Positions 16,001-24,306 of a stretch of 41,439 bases of DNA are shown here, one piece after another; within the stretch, counting starts at the first letter, position 1, and the number at the start of each line of letters is the position of its first letter. This stretch comes from a bacterium (GTDB lineage Bacteria > Actinomycetota > Acidimicrobiia > Spongiisociales > Spongiisociaceae), in contig JAPPFW010000059.1 in assembly GCA_028821575.1 (NCBI GenBank), positions 1 through 41,439 of the forward strand, read 5' to 3'. The position numbers and the translations under genes are program-made. Below the pieces are notes generated by a model. It had not been told where the DNA came from and ran no database searches. It saw only the letters and a program-made list of their open reading frames with translations.

Positions 16001-17451
16001 GTGACCGCCATGCCTGCGGTATCCGCTCCGACGGGACGGTCACCTGCTGGGGGAAGAACCAGTACGGCCAACTCGAGACGCCCGACGGGCGCTTCGCCGC
16101 GCTGGATGCCGGCCACCACCATTCGTGCGCATTGCGTGACGATCGGACGGTCATCTGCTGGGGGAGGAACCGTTCGGGGCAGTCGAGAGCGCCCGCCGGG
16201 CGGTTCACCACCGTCACCGCCGGAGGCGACCACTCCTGCGCATTGCGTGACGACGCCACCATCACATGCTGGGGCAACAACGAGTCGGGCCAGTCGGATG
16301 CGCCCGCCGGGCGGTTCACCACCGTCACCGCCGGAGGCGACCACTCGTGCGCATTGGGTGACGACGCCACCATCACATGCTGGGGGGAGAACCGATTCGG
16401 CCAGGCCGACCCGCCAGAAGGGCGGTTCACCAGCATCAGCACCGGGGATGTCTACTCCTCCTGCGGGCTCGGCACCGGAGGCATCGTTACCTGCTGGGGC
16501 GACGACGATCACGGGCACTCGGCGGTCCCGGACGGCCGTTACGCCAAGATCGCCGCCGCCTTCCACCTCGCATGCGCGCTGGGTGACGACGGTGCGGCCG
16601 CCTGCTGGGGCGACAACCGGTTCGGCCAGGCCGACGTGCCCGACGTGCCGTTCGACACCATCACCATCGGCCGCTACCACACCTGCGGGCTGGCGATCGA
16701 CGGAAGCGTCAGGTGCTGGGGCCGCAACCAGGTGGGGGAGAGCGACCCGCCGGACGGACGGTTCAAGGACATAGTGACCAGCGTCCGGCACTCCTGCGGT
16801 CTGCGGGTCGACGGGACCATCGCCTGCTGGGGCGACGATGGCAGCAGGCAGACCGATCCTCCCGAAGGGCGGTTCATCCGCTCGACCCTGTACTGCGGGA
16901 TCAGGGAGGACAGCACCGTCGCATGCTGGGGTACCAGCCTGAGAAGCCGGGCGGACCCACCCGAAGGCCCGTTCATCGATCTGGGGGCCGGCGTGCTGAT
17001 CACGTGCGGACTACGGCCCGACAGGCAGATCGAGTGCTGGGGGAACAACCAGTACGGCGGGACTGAGGCGCCGGCGGGCCCGTTCCGCGCGGTCGCTCCG
17101 GGGAACAACGCCACGTGCGGGATCAGGGAGGACGGCACCGTCGCATGCTGGGGCCGGCCCGAGAAGTCCGCCGGGTGGCGGGAGCGGCACGACGGTACTT
17201 ACACCGCGCTGGAAGCGGGGCTCTTCCACTGGTGCGGTTTGCGCACAGACGGAGCCATCGTCTGCTGGGGCAACTCTCCCTTCCGACGCTGGACTCCTCC
17301 TACGGATGGTCCGTTCGCCGCCCTCGCGATGGGAGTTACCTCCGGGTGCGGGCTCCGCACCGACGGGACGATCGCCTGCTGGGGTCAGTCGTGGTGGAGG
17401 CGACCGGCGCTCGGCGTGCGCGATATCGTGGTCGGGGGAGGTGCCCCGTGA
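13096..17451 (+). CDS. giant secreted SLH + 30x RCC1/BLIP-II-like repeat protein, paralog 1
   Basis: The 1451-residue product begins with a signal peptide (LVRIVPALVVAGAIVMTPLGG). A Pro/Thr/Glu-rich linker runs to about residue 120. Three S-layer homology modules span about 126-296 (GTECGDKRICP, ITRWAMAVWLIRAL, GCATGPDRYCP-x3-VTRGQMA, YCPQRLVTRGEMATLLARAL). From about residue 308 to the end I count 30 repeats of about 38 residues with consensus F-T-x-V-x-AG-x2-H-x-CGLRTDGTV-x-CWG-x-N-x2-GQ-x3-P-x-GR. Such repeats form beta-propeller blades in RCC1 and BLIP-II. The SLH part should bind the cell-wall surface and the propellers should display a binding face outside. Each repeat has two Cys ten residues apart. 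ATG 13096 is chosen because it precedes the signal peptide. Ligand unknown. Confidence 0.88.
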   Translation: MKPRSLVRIVPALVVAGAIVMTPLGGWGSKSDEALPAPVSGTTAAPEPEPTADITARPVPKATTDITASPADEVRAELIAGPILELHIDIGPPPEHGPSSHTPVPPVTEPAPAIPDPGFGDDEGSFHEPAIDALAELGILDGTECGDKRICPRMPITRWAMAVWLIRALDESPSEVPTRFADGDPDAWWAPYVERVVERRIADGCATGPDRYCPHSPVTRGQMATILVGGFDLFPGPPAGFLDTAGGAHAPGIDALAAAGIGAGCAAEPARYCPQRLVTRGEMATLLARALDLVPPAGAPVPSPSGTGFTAVSVGRIHACAIRSDRTIACWGSNEGELLKPPRGSFRDLSAGERHTCAIRAGGTLECWGVGGVESESVPSGRFTQVATGGRHACGLRTNGTLPCWELDRRTSAASPAPSEARFTSVSAGSGHSCAIRADQTLACGGNWGLGRGNPPPDGRFIAVDSGPFHSCAIRTSGAVTCWGGRHGIEAATFAGEYRAVGVGDHHACGLRTDGTVQCWGDNRHGQLDAPEGRFIALTTNARMSCGLRSDGGIDCWGGNGWGAPGAGASGGKFTSVASGARYPCGLRPDGSVDCWGDDGVSRYVSRLGHFTTMDMGVDGACGIGTDGEAACWGTPRSPPENLGPFTAVATGLSHACGLRTDRTVRCWGDDQHGQATPPSGRFETLATGADYTCGLRTDRTVRCWGDDRDGQATPPSGRFETLATGPRSACGLGAGGSVSCWGDDRDGQATAPSGRFAAVAVGEDHACGLRTDRTVTCWGRNDVGQSDPPRGRFAGVATGSLHSCGLLTDHSIVCWGENRDGQLDAADGRFAAVTAGGNHSCGLRTDRTVTCWGQPVVEAPEGVRQATHPEAVGAPRHGPFVAVSAGGGHACGIADGGNLSCWGNDFSGQSLAPDGPFATVSAGVDQTCGIRTRGTITCWGRSPGQDLPDDPLLEVGVPYGRFAAVTAGDRHACGIRSDGTVTCWGKNQYGQLETPDGRFAALDAGHHHSCALRDDRTVICWGRNRSGQSRAPAGRFTTVTAGGDHSCALRDDATITCWGNNESGQSDAPAGRFTTVTAGGDHSCALGDDATITCWGENRFGQADPPEGRFTSISTGDVYSSCGLGTGGIVTCWGDDDHGHSAVPDGRYAKIAAAFHLACALGDDGAAACWGDNRFGQADVPDVPFDTITIGRYHTCGLAIDGSVRCWGRNQVGESDPPDGRFKDIVTSVRHSCGLRVDGTIACWGDDGSRQTDPPEGRFIRSTLYCGIREDSTVACWGTSLRSRADPPEGPFIDLGAGVLITCGLRPDRQIECWGNNQYGGTEAPAGPFRAVAPGNNATCGIREDGTVACWGRPEKSAGWRERHDGTYTALEAGLFHWCGLRTDGAIVCWGNSPFRRWTPPTDGPFAALAMGVTSGCGLRTDGTIACWGQSWWRRPALGVRDIVVGGGAP

Positions 17452-17516
17452 GCCGGCCGAGGTCTTAGGGCGCCCACCGGCGTCGCCCGGTTACGGTCAG
17501 AACGTAGGAGGCGGCA

Positions 17517-20500
17517 GTGGTACGCGACAACAGCCGGGGGTCCGACACCCGGTCCGCGCACCGGCACCGGTCCCTCTGGCTGATGGTCGGGTTGGCAGCG
17601 GTAGCGTTTGCGGTGGCTACGGCGCTGGGCGCACACGCGTTCGAGGACGACGACGGCACCGTCCACGAACCCGCCATCGACGCGCTGGCCGACCGGGGCG
17701 TCCTCGCCGGCACCGAATGCGGTGACGGACGGATCTGCCCGACGGGCGACATCGAGCGCTGGGTGATGGCCGTCTGGCTGGTGCGGGCCCTCGACGAGAC
17801 ACCCGCGAGGAGGCCCGCCCGGTTCGCCGATGTGGACCCCGACACCTGGTGGGCCCCCTACGTGGAGAAGCTCTCCCAGCTGCGCGTAACCATGGGATGC
17901 TCCACCGGACCCGCCCGCTACTGCCCTCACGAGCCCGTGACCCGCTCCCAGATGGCCAGCTTCCTGGTGCGAGCCTTCGACCTCGAACCCGTTCCGTACG
18001 CCGCCTTCGACGACACCCGCGGACACACCAACGAGGCCGACATCTCGAGTCTGGCCGCGGCCGGGATCACGGCCGGTTGCTCGACGGAGCCGGCCCGCTA
18101 CTGTCCCGACGCGCCGGTGACGAGAGGCCAGATGGCCACCTTCCTCGCCCGCGCCCTCGAACTCGTCCCGTTGCCCGATACCACCGTCGACACCAGGTCC
18201 CGCGAACGCTTCACCGCGGTCTCGGCAGGAGGTCTGGATGTGTGCGGCATACGCACCGACGCCACCGTCGCGTGCTGGGGACCCGACAGGGAGGGTGTGC
18301 TGGACGTTCCCGAAGGACCGTTCGTCTCGCTGTCCACAGGTGGCTGGCACGCCTGCGGGATCCGGCCCGACCGGACCCTCACATGCTGGGGCCTCGGCGA
18401 GAGCCGGGACGAGGCGGCCCGGACGCCGGGAGGGAGGTACGCGGATGTCTCCGCCGGCGCCTACCACTCGTGCGGGCTGAGGACCGACGGAGTGGTCATC
18501 TGCTGGGGCACCAGCCAGCGCGGGCAGCTCGGCGCGCCCGAGGGCGAGTACGTCGACGTCTCGGTCGGCGGTGATCATGCCTGCGGTGTCCGCCGGGACA
18601 GAACCATCACCTGCTGGGGCACGGTCGGCGGTGTGAGGCTCGACGCGCCGGACGGGCGGTTCACCGCCGTCTCGTCCGGACACGAGGGTTCATGCGCGAT
18701 ACGGACCGACGGAACCATGGTCTGCTGGGGGTTGGGAGCCCCGGAACCGGTGGACATCGATCTGGGAACGTTCTCCGATGTGACCGTGCGCACCGGGCAC
18801 GCCTGCGGGCTGCGCACCGACGGAACCGCGGCCTGCTGGGGATCCAACGACGAAGGAGAGGCCGACGCGCCCGGTGGACGGTTCGTCGCCCTGAGCGCGG
18901 GCGCCCGATCGACATGCGGCCTGAGGCCGGACGGAACCATCCAGTGCTGGGGAAACGAGAGGTACGGGCAGTTGAGGCCGCCCGGTGGGGTGTTCACGAC
19001 CACGGTGGCCGGCTCGGAGTATGCGTGCGGTCTGCGGTTGGACGGATCCATCCGTTGCTGGGGATTCGCGCCGGGGGTTGCCACCTACCTTCGCGCCGGG
19101 TCGTTCACGGCTCTGGACGCCGCCCCCGAGGACACCTGCGGGTTACGCACCGACGGCGCGGTCGTCTGCTGGCGGGGGGGAGGGGGAACCCGGTTCGGAC
19201 CGTTCTCCGCCGTCAGCACAGGCTCGTCGCACACCTGCGCGATACGCACCGACGGCACCATCAGCTGCTGGGGCGGTAAGAAGCTCGGAGAGACCCGGGC
19301 TCCGTACGGACGGTTCGTCGCCATCGCCAGCGGCTACTCCCACACCTGCGCCATACGCACGGCCGGAACCGTCAAGTGCTGGGGCGACAACAGGGAAGGT
19401 CAACTCTACGCCCCGGACGGGAAGTTCACGGCACTGGCGGCCGCCGGCCACTACACCTGCGGGCTGGCCACCGACGGCACCATCGAGTGCTGGGGTGACC
19501 ACAGGGACGGCCGGACCGATCCCCCGGAGGGGCACTTCACGAGGATGACGCTCGGCGAGAGACATGCCTGCGGGTTGCGCACCGACCGGACCGTGGCCTG
19601 CTGGGGAGAGGACCGCCTGGACCAGGCAGACCCACCGAGGGGGCGGTTCGCTGACGTCGCGGTCGGCCGCGACCACAGCTGCGGGGTTCGTACCGATGGT
19701 CGCGTCAGGTGCTGGGGATGGAACGAGGATGGTCTCTTGGACCCGCCGGAGGGCCGCTTCGTCGCCGTGACCGCCGGAGCGCGGTTCTCCTGCGCCCTCC
19801 GCACCGACGGGACCGCCACCTGCTGGGGCGCTTCGTCGGCGCAACCCCTGCCGGAAGGCGTTACGGTCGCTCCGCCTCCCGCTGGCACTTCCAGTTCAGG
19901 CGGACCGTTCCGAACGGTGTCGGCCGGTGACGGCCACGCTTGCGGTGTGCTGAGCGACGGGACCGTCACCTGCTGGGGGAACAACACGAACGTTCAGGCC
20001 GACGTTCCCCACGGGAGCTACGAGAGGGTGGCAGCCGGGTACGGCCGGTCCTGCGCGATACGCACCCACGGCACCGTCAGGTGCTGGGGCGGATCCCTCG
20101 CCTTCCGCCAGACCGACACGTTCCTGGCGCAGAGGGCACCGTACGGACGGTTCGCCGACCTGTCCCTGGGCCGGACGCATGCCTGCGGCCTCCGTACCGA
20201 CGGGAGGGTCATCTGCTGGGGCGACAACCGGGACGGGAACACCGACGCGCCCGACGGGGTCTTCGCTGCGATCAGCACGGGACGGGACCACGCCTGCGCC
20301 CTCGACGCCGAAGGGACCATCACCTGCTGGGGCGACGACGACTACGGCCAGAGCAGTACGCCCGCAGGCATCTTCACCGCCGTCAGCGCCGGAGGCAACC
20401 ACGCCTGCGCCCTGGACAAGCAAGGAGCGGTCACCTGCTGGGGCGACGACCAGCACGGGCAGGCCGACCCACCCGACGGCCCGTTCACCGCCGTCAGCGC

Positions 20501-21608
20501 CGGAGGCAGCCACACCTGCGCACTCGGCGCCGAGGATGAGGATGAGGATGAGGTCAGGTGCTGGGGCGACAACCGCCACGGACAGACCGACACGCCCGAC
20601 GAACCCTTCACTGCCATAACCACCGGCGAGGTCTACTCGTGCGGGCTCCGCACCGACGGCTTCGTCACCTGCTGGGGCGACGACGACTACGCGGGCGCCG
20701 CCCCGCCGGACGGGAGGTTCACCACACTCGTGGCCGGGACCGACCACTCGTGCGCTCTCGACGCCGACGGAGCGGTCGCCTGCTGGGGTGACAACCGCCA
20801 CGGACAGACCGACACGCCCGACGGCCCGTTCACACGACTGGCCGCCGGAACCGACCATACGTGCGGGCTGGGTCCGGACGGAACCGTCACGTGCTGGGGC
20901 GACAACGGCCACGGACAGACCGACACGCCCGACGGCCCGTTCACCACTGTGACCACCAGGTACAGCCACACATGCGGGCTACGGACCGACGGGACGATTG
21001 ACTGCTGGGGCGCCAATGCCCACGGACAGTCGGATGCGCCCGAAGGGAGTTTCACATCTATATCTCTGGGCGCCGGGTACTCGTGCGGGATCCGCACCGA
21101 CCAGACCCTTCACTGCTGGGGAGACGACGGACAGGGCCTGGCCGTTCCGCCCAGAGGCAAGTTTGCATCCCTCGCGGCCGGCGGCTGGTACGCGTGCGGG
21201 ATCCGCACCGACCGGGCGGTCGCCTGCTGGCATGGCTGGGAGGGAGGCTCGTACGCGCCCGATGGTCGGTTCATCGCCCTGGCCACCAGAGGCTCGCACG
21301 CGTGCGGGATCCGCACCGATGAGACCCTCGCGTGCTGGGGTTACAGGGGCGAACTGAGTAACGACCCGCCCCGGGGGCAGTTCGCCCAGATAGTGGCCGA
21401 GCGGTACCACTGGTGCGGGGTTCGTGTCGATCGTACGGCGGCCTGCTGGAGCCAATCGATCAGCTTGGAGGGCGCTCCGCAGGGCCGGTTCACCTCCGTA
21501 GCGGCCGGCAGGTTTCGGGCCTGCGGGATACGGGTCAACGGCACAGTCGCCTGCTGGGGCGGGTCGTCGATCAAGCTGCCTCCGGAGAGCGTCCGCGAAT
21601 TCACCTAG
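17517..21608 (+). CDS. giant secreted SLH + 30x RCC1/BLIP-II-like repeat protein, paralog 2
   Basis: The 1363-residue product starts at GTG 17517, six bases after an AGGAGG ribosome binding site. A hydrophobic signal or anchor segment lies at about 19-42 (SLWLMVGLAAVAFAVATALG). Three SLH modules follow without the long linker of paralog 1 (about 47-225; CSTGPARYCPHEPVTRSQMA). Thirty cysteine-paired repeats run from about residue 230 to the end. It lies 65 bases after paralog 1 in the same direction, so both are probably one transcript. Irregular repeats occupy the same ordinal places as in paralog 1 (8, 9, 15, 17, 22, 29), showing whole-gene duplication. Repeat 21 carries an acidic EDEDEDE stretch encoded by a short GAGGAT array. 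It is probably a cell-surface binding protein; the partner is unknown. Confidence 0.88.
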   Translation: MVRDNSRGSDTRSAHRHRSLWLMVGLAAVAFAVATALGAHAFEDDDGTVHEPAIDALADRGVLAGTECGDGRICPTGDIERWVMAVWLVRALDETPARRPARFADVDPDTWWAPYVEKLSQLRVTMGCSTGPARYCPHEPVTRSQMASFLVRAFDLEPVPYAAFDDTRGHTNEADISSLAAAGITAGCSTEPARYCPDAPVTRGQMATFLARALELVPLPDTTVDTRSRERFTAVSAGGLDVCGIRTDATVACWGPDREGVLDVPEGPFVSLSTGGWHACGIRPDRTLTCWGLGESRDEAARTPGGRYADVSAGAYHSCGLRTDGVVICWGTSQRGQLGAPEGEYVDVSVGGDHACGVRRDRTITCWGTVGGVRLDAPDGRFTAVSSGHEGSCAIRTDGTMVCWGLGAPEPVDIDLGTFSDVTVRTGHACGLRTDGTAACWGSNDEGEADAPGGRFVALSAGARSTCGLRPDGTIQCWGNERYGQLRPPGGVFTTTVAGSEYACGLRLDGSIRCWGFAPGVATYLRAGSFTALDAAPEDTCGLRTDGAVVCWRGGGGTRFGPFSAVSTGSSHTCAIRTDGTISCWGGKKLGETRAPYGRFVAIASGYSHTCAIRTAGTVKCWGDNREGQLYAPDGKFTALAAAGHYTCGLATDGTIECWGDHRDGRTDPPEGHFTRMTLGERHACGLRTDRTVACWGEDRLDQADPPRGRFADVAVGRDHSCGVRTDGRVRCWGWNEDGLLDPPEGRFVAVTAGARFSCALRTDGTATCWGASSAQPLPEGVTVAPPPAGTSSSGGPFRTVSAGDGHACGVLSDGTVTCWGNNTNVQADVPHGSYERVAAGYGRSCAIRTHGTVRCWGGSLAFRQTDTFLAQRAPYGRFADLSLGRTHACGLRTDGRVICWGDNRDGNTDAPDGVFAAISTGRDHACALDAEGTITCWGDDDYGQSSTPAGIFTAVSAGGNHACALDKQGAVTCWGDDQHGQADPPDGPFTAVSAGGSHTCALGAEDEDEDEVRCWGDNRHGQTDTPDEPFTAITTGEVYSCGLRTDGFVTCWGDDDYAGAAPPDGRFTTLVAGTDHSCALDADGAVACWGDNRHGQTDTPDGPFTRLAAGTDHTCGLGPDGTVTCWGDNGHGQTDTPDGPFTTVTTRYSHTCGLRTDGTIDCWGANAHGQSDAPEGSFTSISLGAGYSCGIRTDQTLHCWGDDGQGLAVPPRGKFASLAAGGWYACGIRTDRAVACWHGWEGGSYAPDGRFIALATRGSHACGIRTDETLACWGYRGELSNDPPRGQFAQIVAERYHWCGVRVDRTAACWSQSISLEGAPQGRFTSVAAGRFRACGIRVNGTVACWGGSSIKLPPESVREFT

Positions 21609-21986
21609 CCCGGTGATGAACCGCTCGGCAGGCGGACGGATCCATCCCCCGGCGAGATGATCCCGCTGGGGTCGTCCCACCTCATGCCAAGGGGGTTGTC
21701 GCTGTCACACCGATCGTGCACACTGGAAATGCCGACAGCACAAACATCGCCGCGAGTCCGGACGCGGCGATCATCAACGGGGTCTTGGTTCCCGCCGGGA
21801 AGCCGACGCGGGAAACGTCGAGGCAGAGAGTTGCAGGCGAACGAGCCGTATCGCCCGGCCGGAGCGCCTCCTGGACGCGCGCCGACCCTCTGGATTGGTG
21901 GAGGCGGGGGTGGGATCCCGAAGGGACAGACGTGGCTCGGGCGGGTTTTCGCGTTGTTGGAGACCGGAGCCGCGGCCCTGTCTACC
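21609..21986. other. non-coding region between convergent genes, with a strong hairpin
   Basis: No supportable gene lies here. A perfect 9-bp stem, ATCGCCGCG (21746-21754) with CGCGGCGAT (21763-21771), encloses an 8-base loop. On the leftward strand it is followed by TGTTTGTG, so it might act as a weak terminator for the leftward acpS transcript. Confidence 0.5.
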
Positions 21987-22376
21987 TCAGCTCGGCGAGT
22001 CCAGATGCTCGCCGAGCGCCACCGCGAACACCAGGGCCTCGCGGTCGGTGTGGGTGATGGCGACCTCGATGTGGGTGACGCCGAGTTGTTCGGCCCGGGC
22101 CGCGGCGGTCCCGGCCAGGTTGACGGTGGGCTTGCCCCCGCCCGTGATCTCGATGTCGGTCCAGCGCACCCTGCGGTAGCCGGTGCCGAGCGACTTCATC
22201 ACCGCCTCCTTGCCTGCGAAGCGGGCGGCGTACCGGCGGGAGGGCCGGGCGAAGCGTGCAGCGTACTCCCGCTCGTGGGCGGTGAAACAGCGCCGGGCGA
22301 ACCGCGGATAGCGGGCCAGCACACGCTCGATCCGGGATATGTCGGCCAGATCCACACCCAGCCCGATGATCCGCAT
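21987..22376 (-). CDS. acpS: holo-[acyl-carrier-protein] synthase
   Basis: The 129-residue enzyme moves the 4'-phosphopantetheine arm from CoA to acyl carrier protein, switching on fatty acid synthesis. IIGLGVDLADISRIE (residues 3-17) contains the Mg-binding Asp. ARFAGKEAVMKSLGTGYR (about 51-68) contains the Glu/Lys active-site motif K-E-A. The C-terminal HIEVAITHTDREALVFAVAL strand matches the family. The length is typical (about 120-130). It lies downstream of glmS in the same direction, separated by a heptanucleotide repeat array. This neighbourhood (glmS-acpS) is common in actinobacteria. Confidence 0.95.
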   Translation of the reverse strand: MRIIGLGVDLADISRIERVLARYPRFARRCFTAHEREYAARFARPSRRYAARFAGKEAVMKSLGTGYRRVRWTDIEITGGGKPTVNLAGTAAARAEQLGVTHIEVAITHTDREALVFAVALGEHLDSPS

Positions 22377-22401
22377 ATGTCCAGGCTAGATGGTGGTTGG
22401 T

Positions 22402-22443
22402 GGCTTGTGGCTTGTGGCTTGTGGCTTGTGGCTTGTGGCTTGT
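22402..22443 (+). repeat. GGCTTGT heptanucleotide array (six perfect units)
   Basis: Six perfect tandem copies, preceded by TGGTGGTTGGT, fill the gap between glmS and acpS. On the leftward transcript it reads ACAAGCC repeated, directly ahead of acpS. It is the same 7-mer as at 1826 and 4175, so this is a dispersed family placed at gene boundaries. Confidence 0.92.
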
Positions 22444-22467
22444 GAGACTCTGACCAATCACCAATCA

Positions 22468-24306
22468 CTACTCCACCGTGACGCTCTTGGCCAGGTTGCG
22501 GGGCTGGTCGATGTCGCGGCCGAGCCGGCGGGCCGTGTAGTAGGCGAGCAGCTGGAGGGGGACGGCGGCCAGGATCGGCGAGAGAACGTCGGCGGTGCGG
22601 GGGATCCGCAGCACGTGGTCGGCGACCAGCCCGATCTCGTCGTCGTCCTCGTAGGCGACGGCGATGACGGTGGCCCTGCGGGCCTTCACCTCCTGCAGGC
22701 CGAGGAGCATCTTGGACTGCACGTCCTGCTGGGTGGCCACCGCCACCACCGGCGTCCCCTCGGTGACCAGCGCCAGCGTCCCGTGCTTCAGCTCGCCTGC
22801 CGGCATGGCCTCGGCGTGGATGTAGGAGATCTCCTTGAGCTTGAGAGCGCCCTCCATGGCGGTGGCGTAGTCGAGGCCGCGGCCGATGAAGTAGATGCTC
22901 CCGGCCCGGGCCAGCTCCGCGGCGAGGCGGCGCGGCTTGTCCAGATCCCCGAGTATCGACTCGGCCTTCCCGGGGAGGGCGCGCAACTCGGCGGCTAGTT
23001 CCCTTTCCGCACCGGTGTCCAGGACGCCCCTAGCCCGTCCCAGCCAGATCGCCAGCAGGCTCTCCCCCACCAGCATGGCCAGGTACGCCTTGGTGGAGGC
23101 CACAGATATCTCCGGCCCGGCCCACGTGTAGAGGACGTCGTCTGCCTCCCTGGCCAGGCTGGAGCCGACCACGTTGGTCAGGGCCAGCAGGGAGGAGCCC
23201 TCCGAGCGGGCCAGGCGGGCCGCGGCCAGGGTGTCGGCGGTCTCCCCGGACTGGCTAATGGCGAGGGCGAGCGAGCCCTCCCTGATCAGGGGGTTGCTGT
23301 AGCGCAACTCGTGCGCGTAGGCCACCTCGGTGGGTATGGCCGCCAAACGCTCGAACAGGGTCCGGCCTACCACGCCGGCGTGGTAGGCGGTCCCGCAGGC
23401 CGTGATCCAGATCTTGTCCACGTCGGCGGGGTCACCCCGCACCCACGAGAGTTCGTCGAGCGCCGTCTCGGCGCCGCCGCCGGGGTGCTCGCGCAGGCGG
23501 CCGCCCAGCGTCCGGGCGATGACCTCGGGCTGCTCGTGTATCTCCTTGAGCATGAAGTGGTCGAAGCCGCTCTTCTGCACCGAGTCGGAGTCCCAGTGGG
23601 CCGTGAAGGGAGAACGCTCGACCGCCTCGCCTTCGATGGTCTCGAGGGTGGCGCCGTCCCCGGTGACCACGGCGATCTCGCCGTCCTCGACGATCAGGAA
23701 GCGGCGGGTGTAGTCGAGCACCGCCGGCATGTCGGAGGCCAGGAAGGTCTCACCGTCGCCCAACCCCACCACCAGGGGGCTGATCATCCGGGCGGCCACG
23801 ATGCGACCCGGCTCGTGGCATGTCATGGCCACCAGCGCGAATGCCCCCGACGCCCGGGCGATGGCATCGCGCACCGCCTCCTTCAGGTCGCCGTCGTAGA
23901 CCGCGGCCACCAGGTGCGCCAGCACCTCGGTGTCGGTCTCCGACCGGAACCGGACCCCCGTGTCCTGCAGCTCGCTGCGCAGCTCCCGGTAGTTCTCGAC
24001 GATCCCGTTGTGGACCACCACGAAGTCCCCCGTCGTGTCGGTATGGGGATGGGCGTTGCGATCCGACGGAACACCATGGGTGGCCCACCGGGTGTGGCCG
24101 ATCCCCGACCGACCCTGCAGCGGGGCCTCCTCCAGGCGGGCCACCAACCGGTCCAGCTTGCCCTCGGCCTTGGACACGGCCACCGAGCCGTTGTGGGCCA
24201 CCGCCACTCCCGCCGAGTCGTAGCCCCGGTACTCGAGGCGGCGCAGCCCCCGGACCAGGACCTCCTGTGCCGACCTGGGACCTACGTAGCCGACGATTCC
24301 GCACAT
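22468..24306 (-). CDS. glmS: glutamine--fructose-6-phosphate aminotransferase (isomerising)
   Basis: The 612-residue enzyme makes glucosamine-6-phosphate from fructose-6-phosphate and glutamine, the first step to UDP-GlcNAc and peptidoglycan. The start is fixed by the N-terminal MCGIVGYVG, since Cys1 is the glutaminase nucleophile after Met removal. A GAGGAGG ribosome binding site lies six bases upstream. Residues about 2-220 form the class II glutamine amidotransferase (RRLEYRGYDSAG, HTRWATHG). Two SIS isomerase domains follow, with ISQSGETADT, SVASTKAY and IGRGLDYATAMEGALKLKEI. The C-terminus NLAKSVTVE is canonical. A conserved upstream open stretch to 24531 is G+C artefact. GlmM, the next enzyme of the pathway, is encoded 1.7 kb upstream. 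Confidence 0.97.
   Translation of the reverse strand: MCGIVGYVGPRSAQEVLVRGLRRLEYRGYDSAGVAVAHNGSVAVSKAEGKLDRLVARLEEAPLQGRSGIGHTRWATHGVPSDRNAHPHTDTTGDFVVVHNGIVENYRELRSELQDTGVRFRSETDTEVLAHLVAAVYDGDLKEAVRDAIARASGAFALVAMTCHEPGRIVAARMISPLVVGLGDGETFLASDMPAVLDYTRRFLIVEDGEIAVVTGDGATLETIEGEAVERSPFTAHWDSDSVQKSGFDHFMLKEIHEQPEVIARTLGGRLREHPGGGAETALDELSWVRGDPADVDKIWITACGTAYHAGVVGRTLFERLAAIPTEVAYAHELRYSNPLIREGSLALAISQSGETADTLAAARLARSEGSSLLALTNVVGSSLAREADDVLYTWAGPEISVASTKAYLAMLVGESLLAIWLGRARGVLDTGAERELAAELRALPGKAESILGDLDKPRRLAAELARAGSIYFIGRGLDYATAMEGALKLKEISYIHAEAMPAGELKHGTLALVTEGTPVVAVATQQDVQSKMLLGLQEVKARRATVIAVAYEDDDEIGLVADHVLRIPRTADVLSPILAAVPLQLLAYYTARRLGRDIDQPRNLAKSVTVE

Noticed and set aside
13300..16791. 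Very long leftward open frames opposite the first repeat gene (734 and 425 codons)
   Set aside because: They are antisense shadows of a G+C-rich repetitive gene. They show only Val/Ala/Gly/Arg-rich repeats mirroring the sense repeats, with no start signals or family motifs.
14020..21605. Regular repeat spacing of about 111-114 bases resembling a tandem DNA or CRISPR array
   Set aside because: Units diverge mostly at synonymous or variable amino-acid positions and keep one reading frame. They are protein repeats, not CRISPR repeats with spacers.
17385..21680. Long leftward open frames opposite the second repeat gene
   Set aside because: Same reason: periodic antisense of the propeller repeats, no independent coding evidence.
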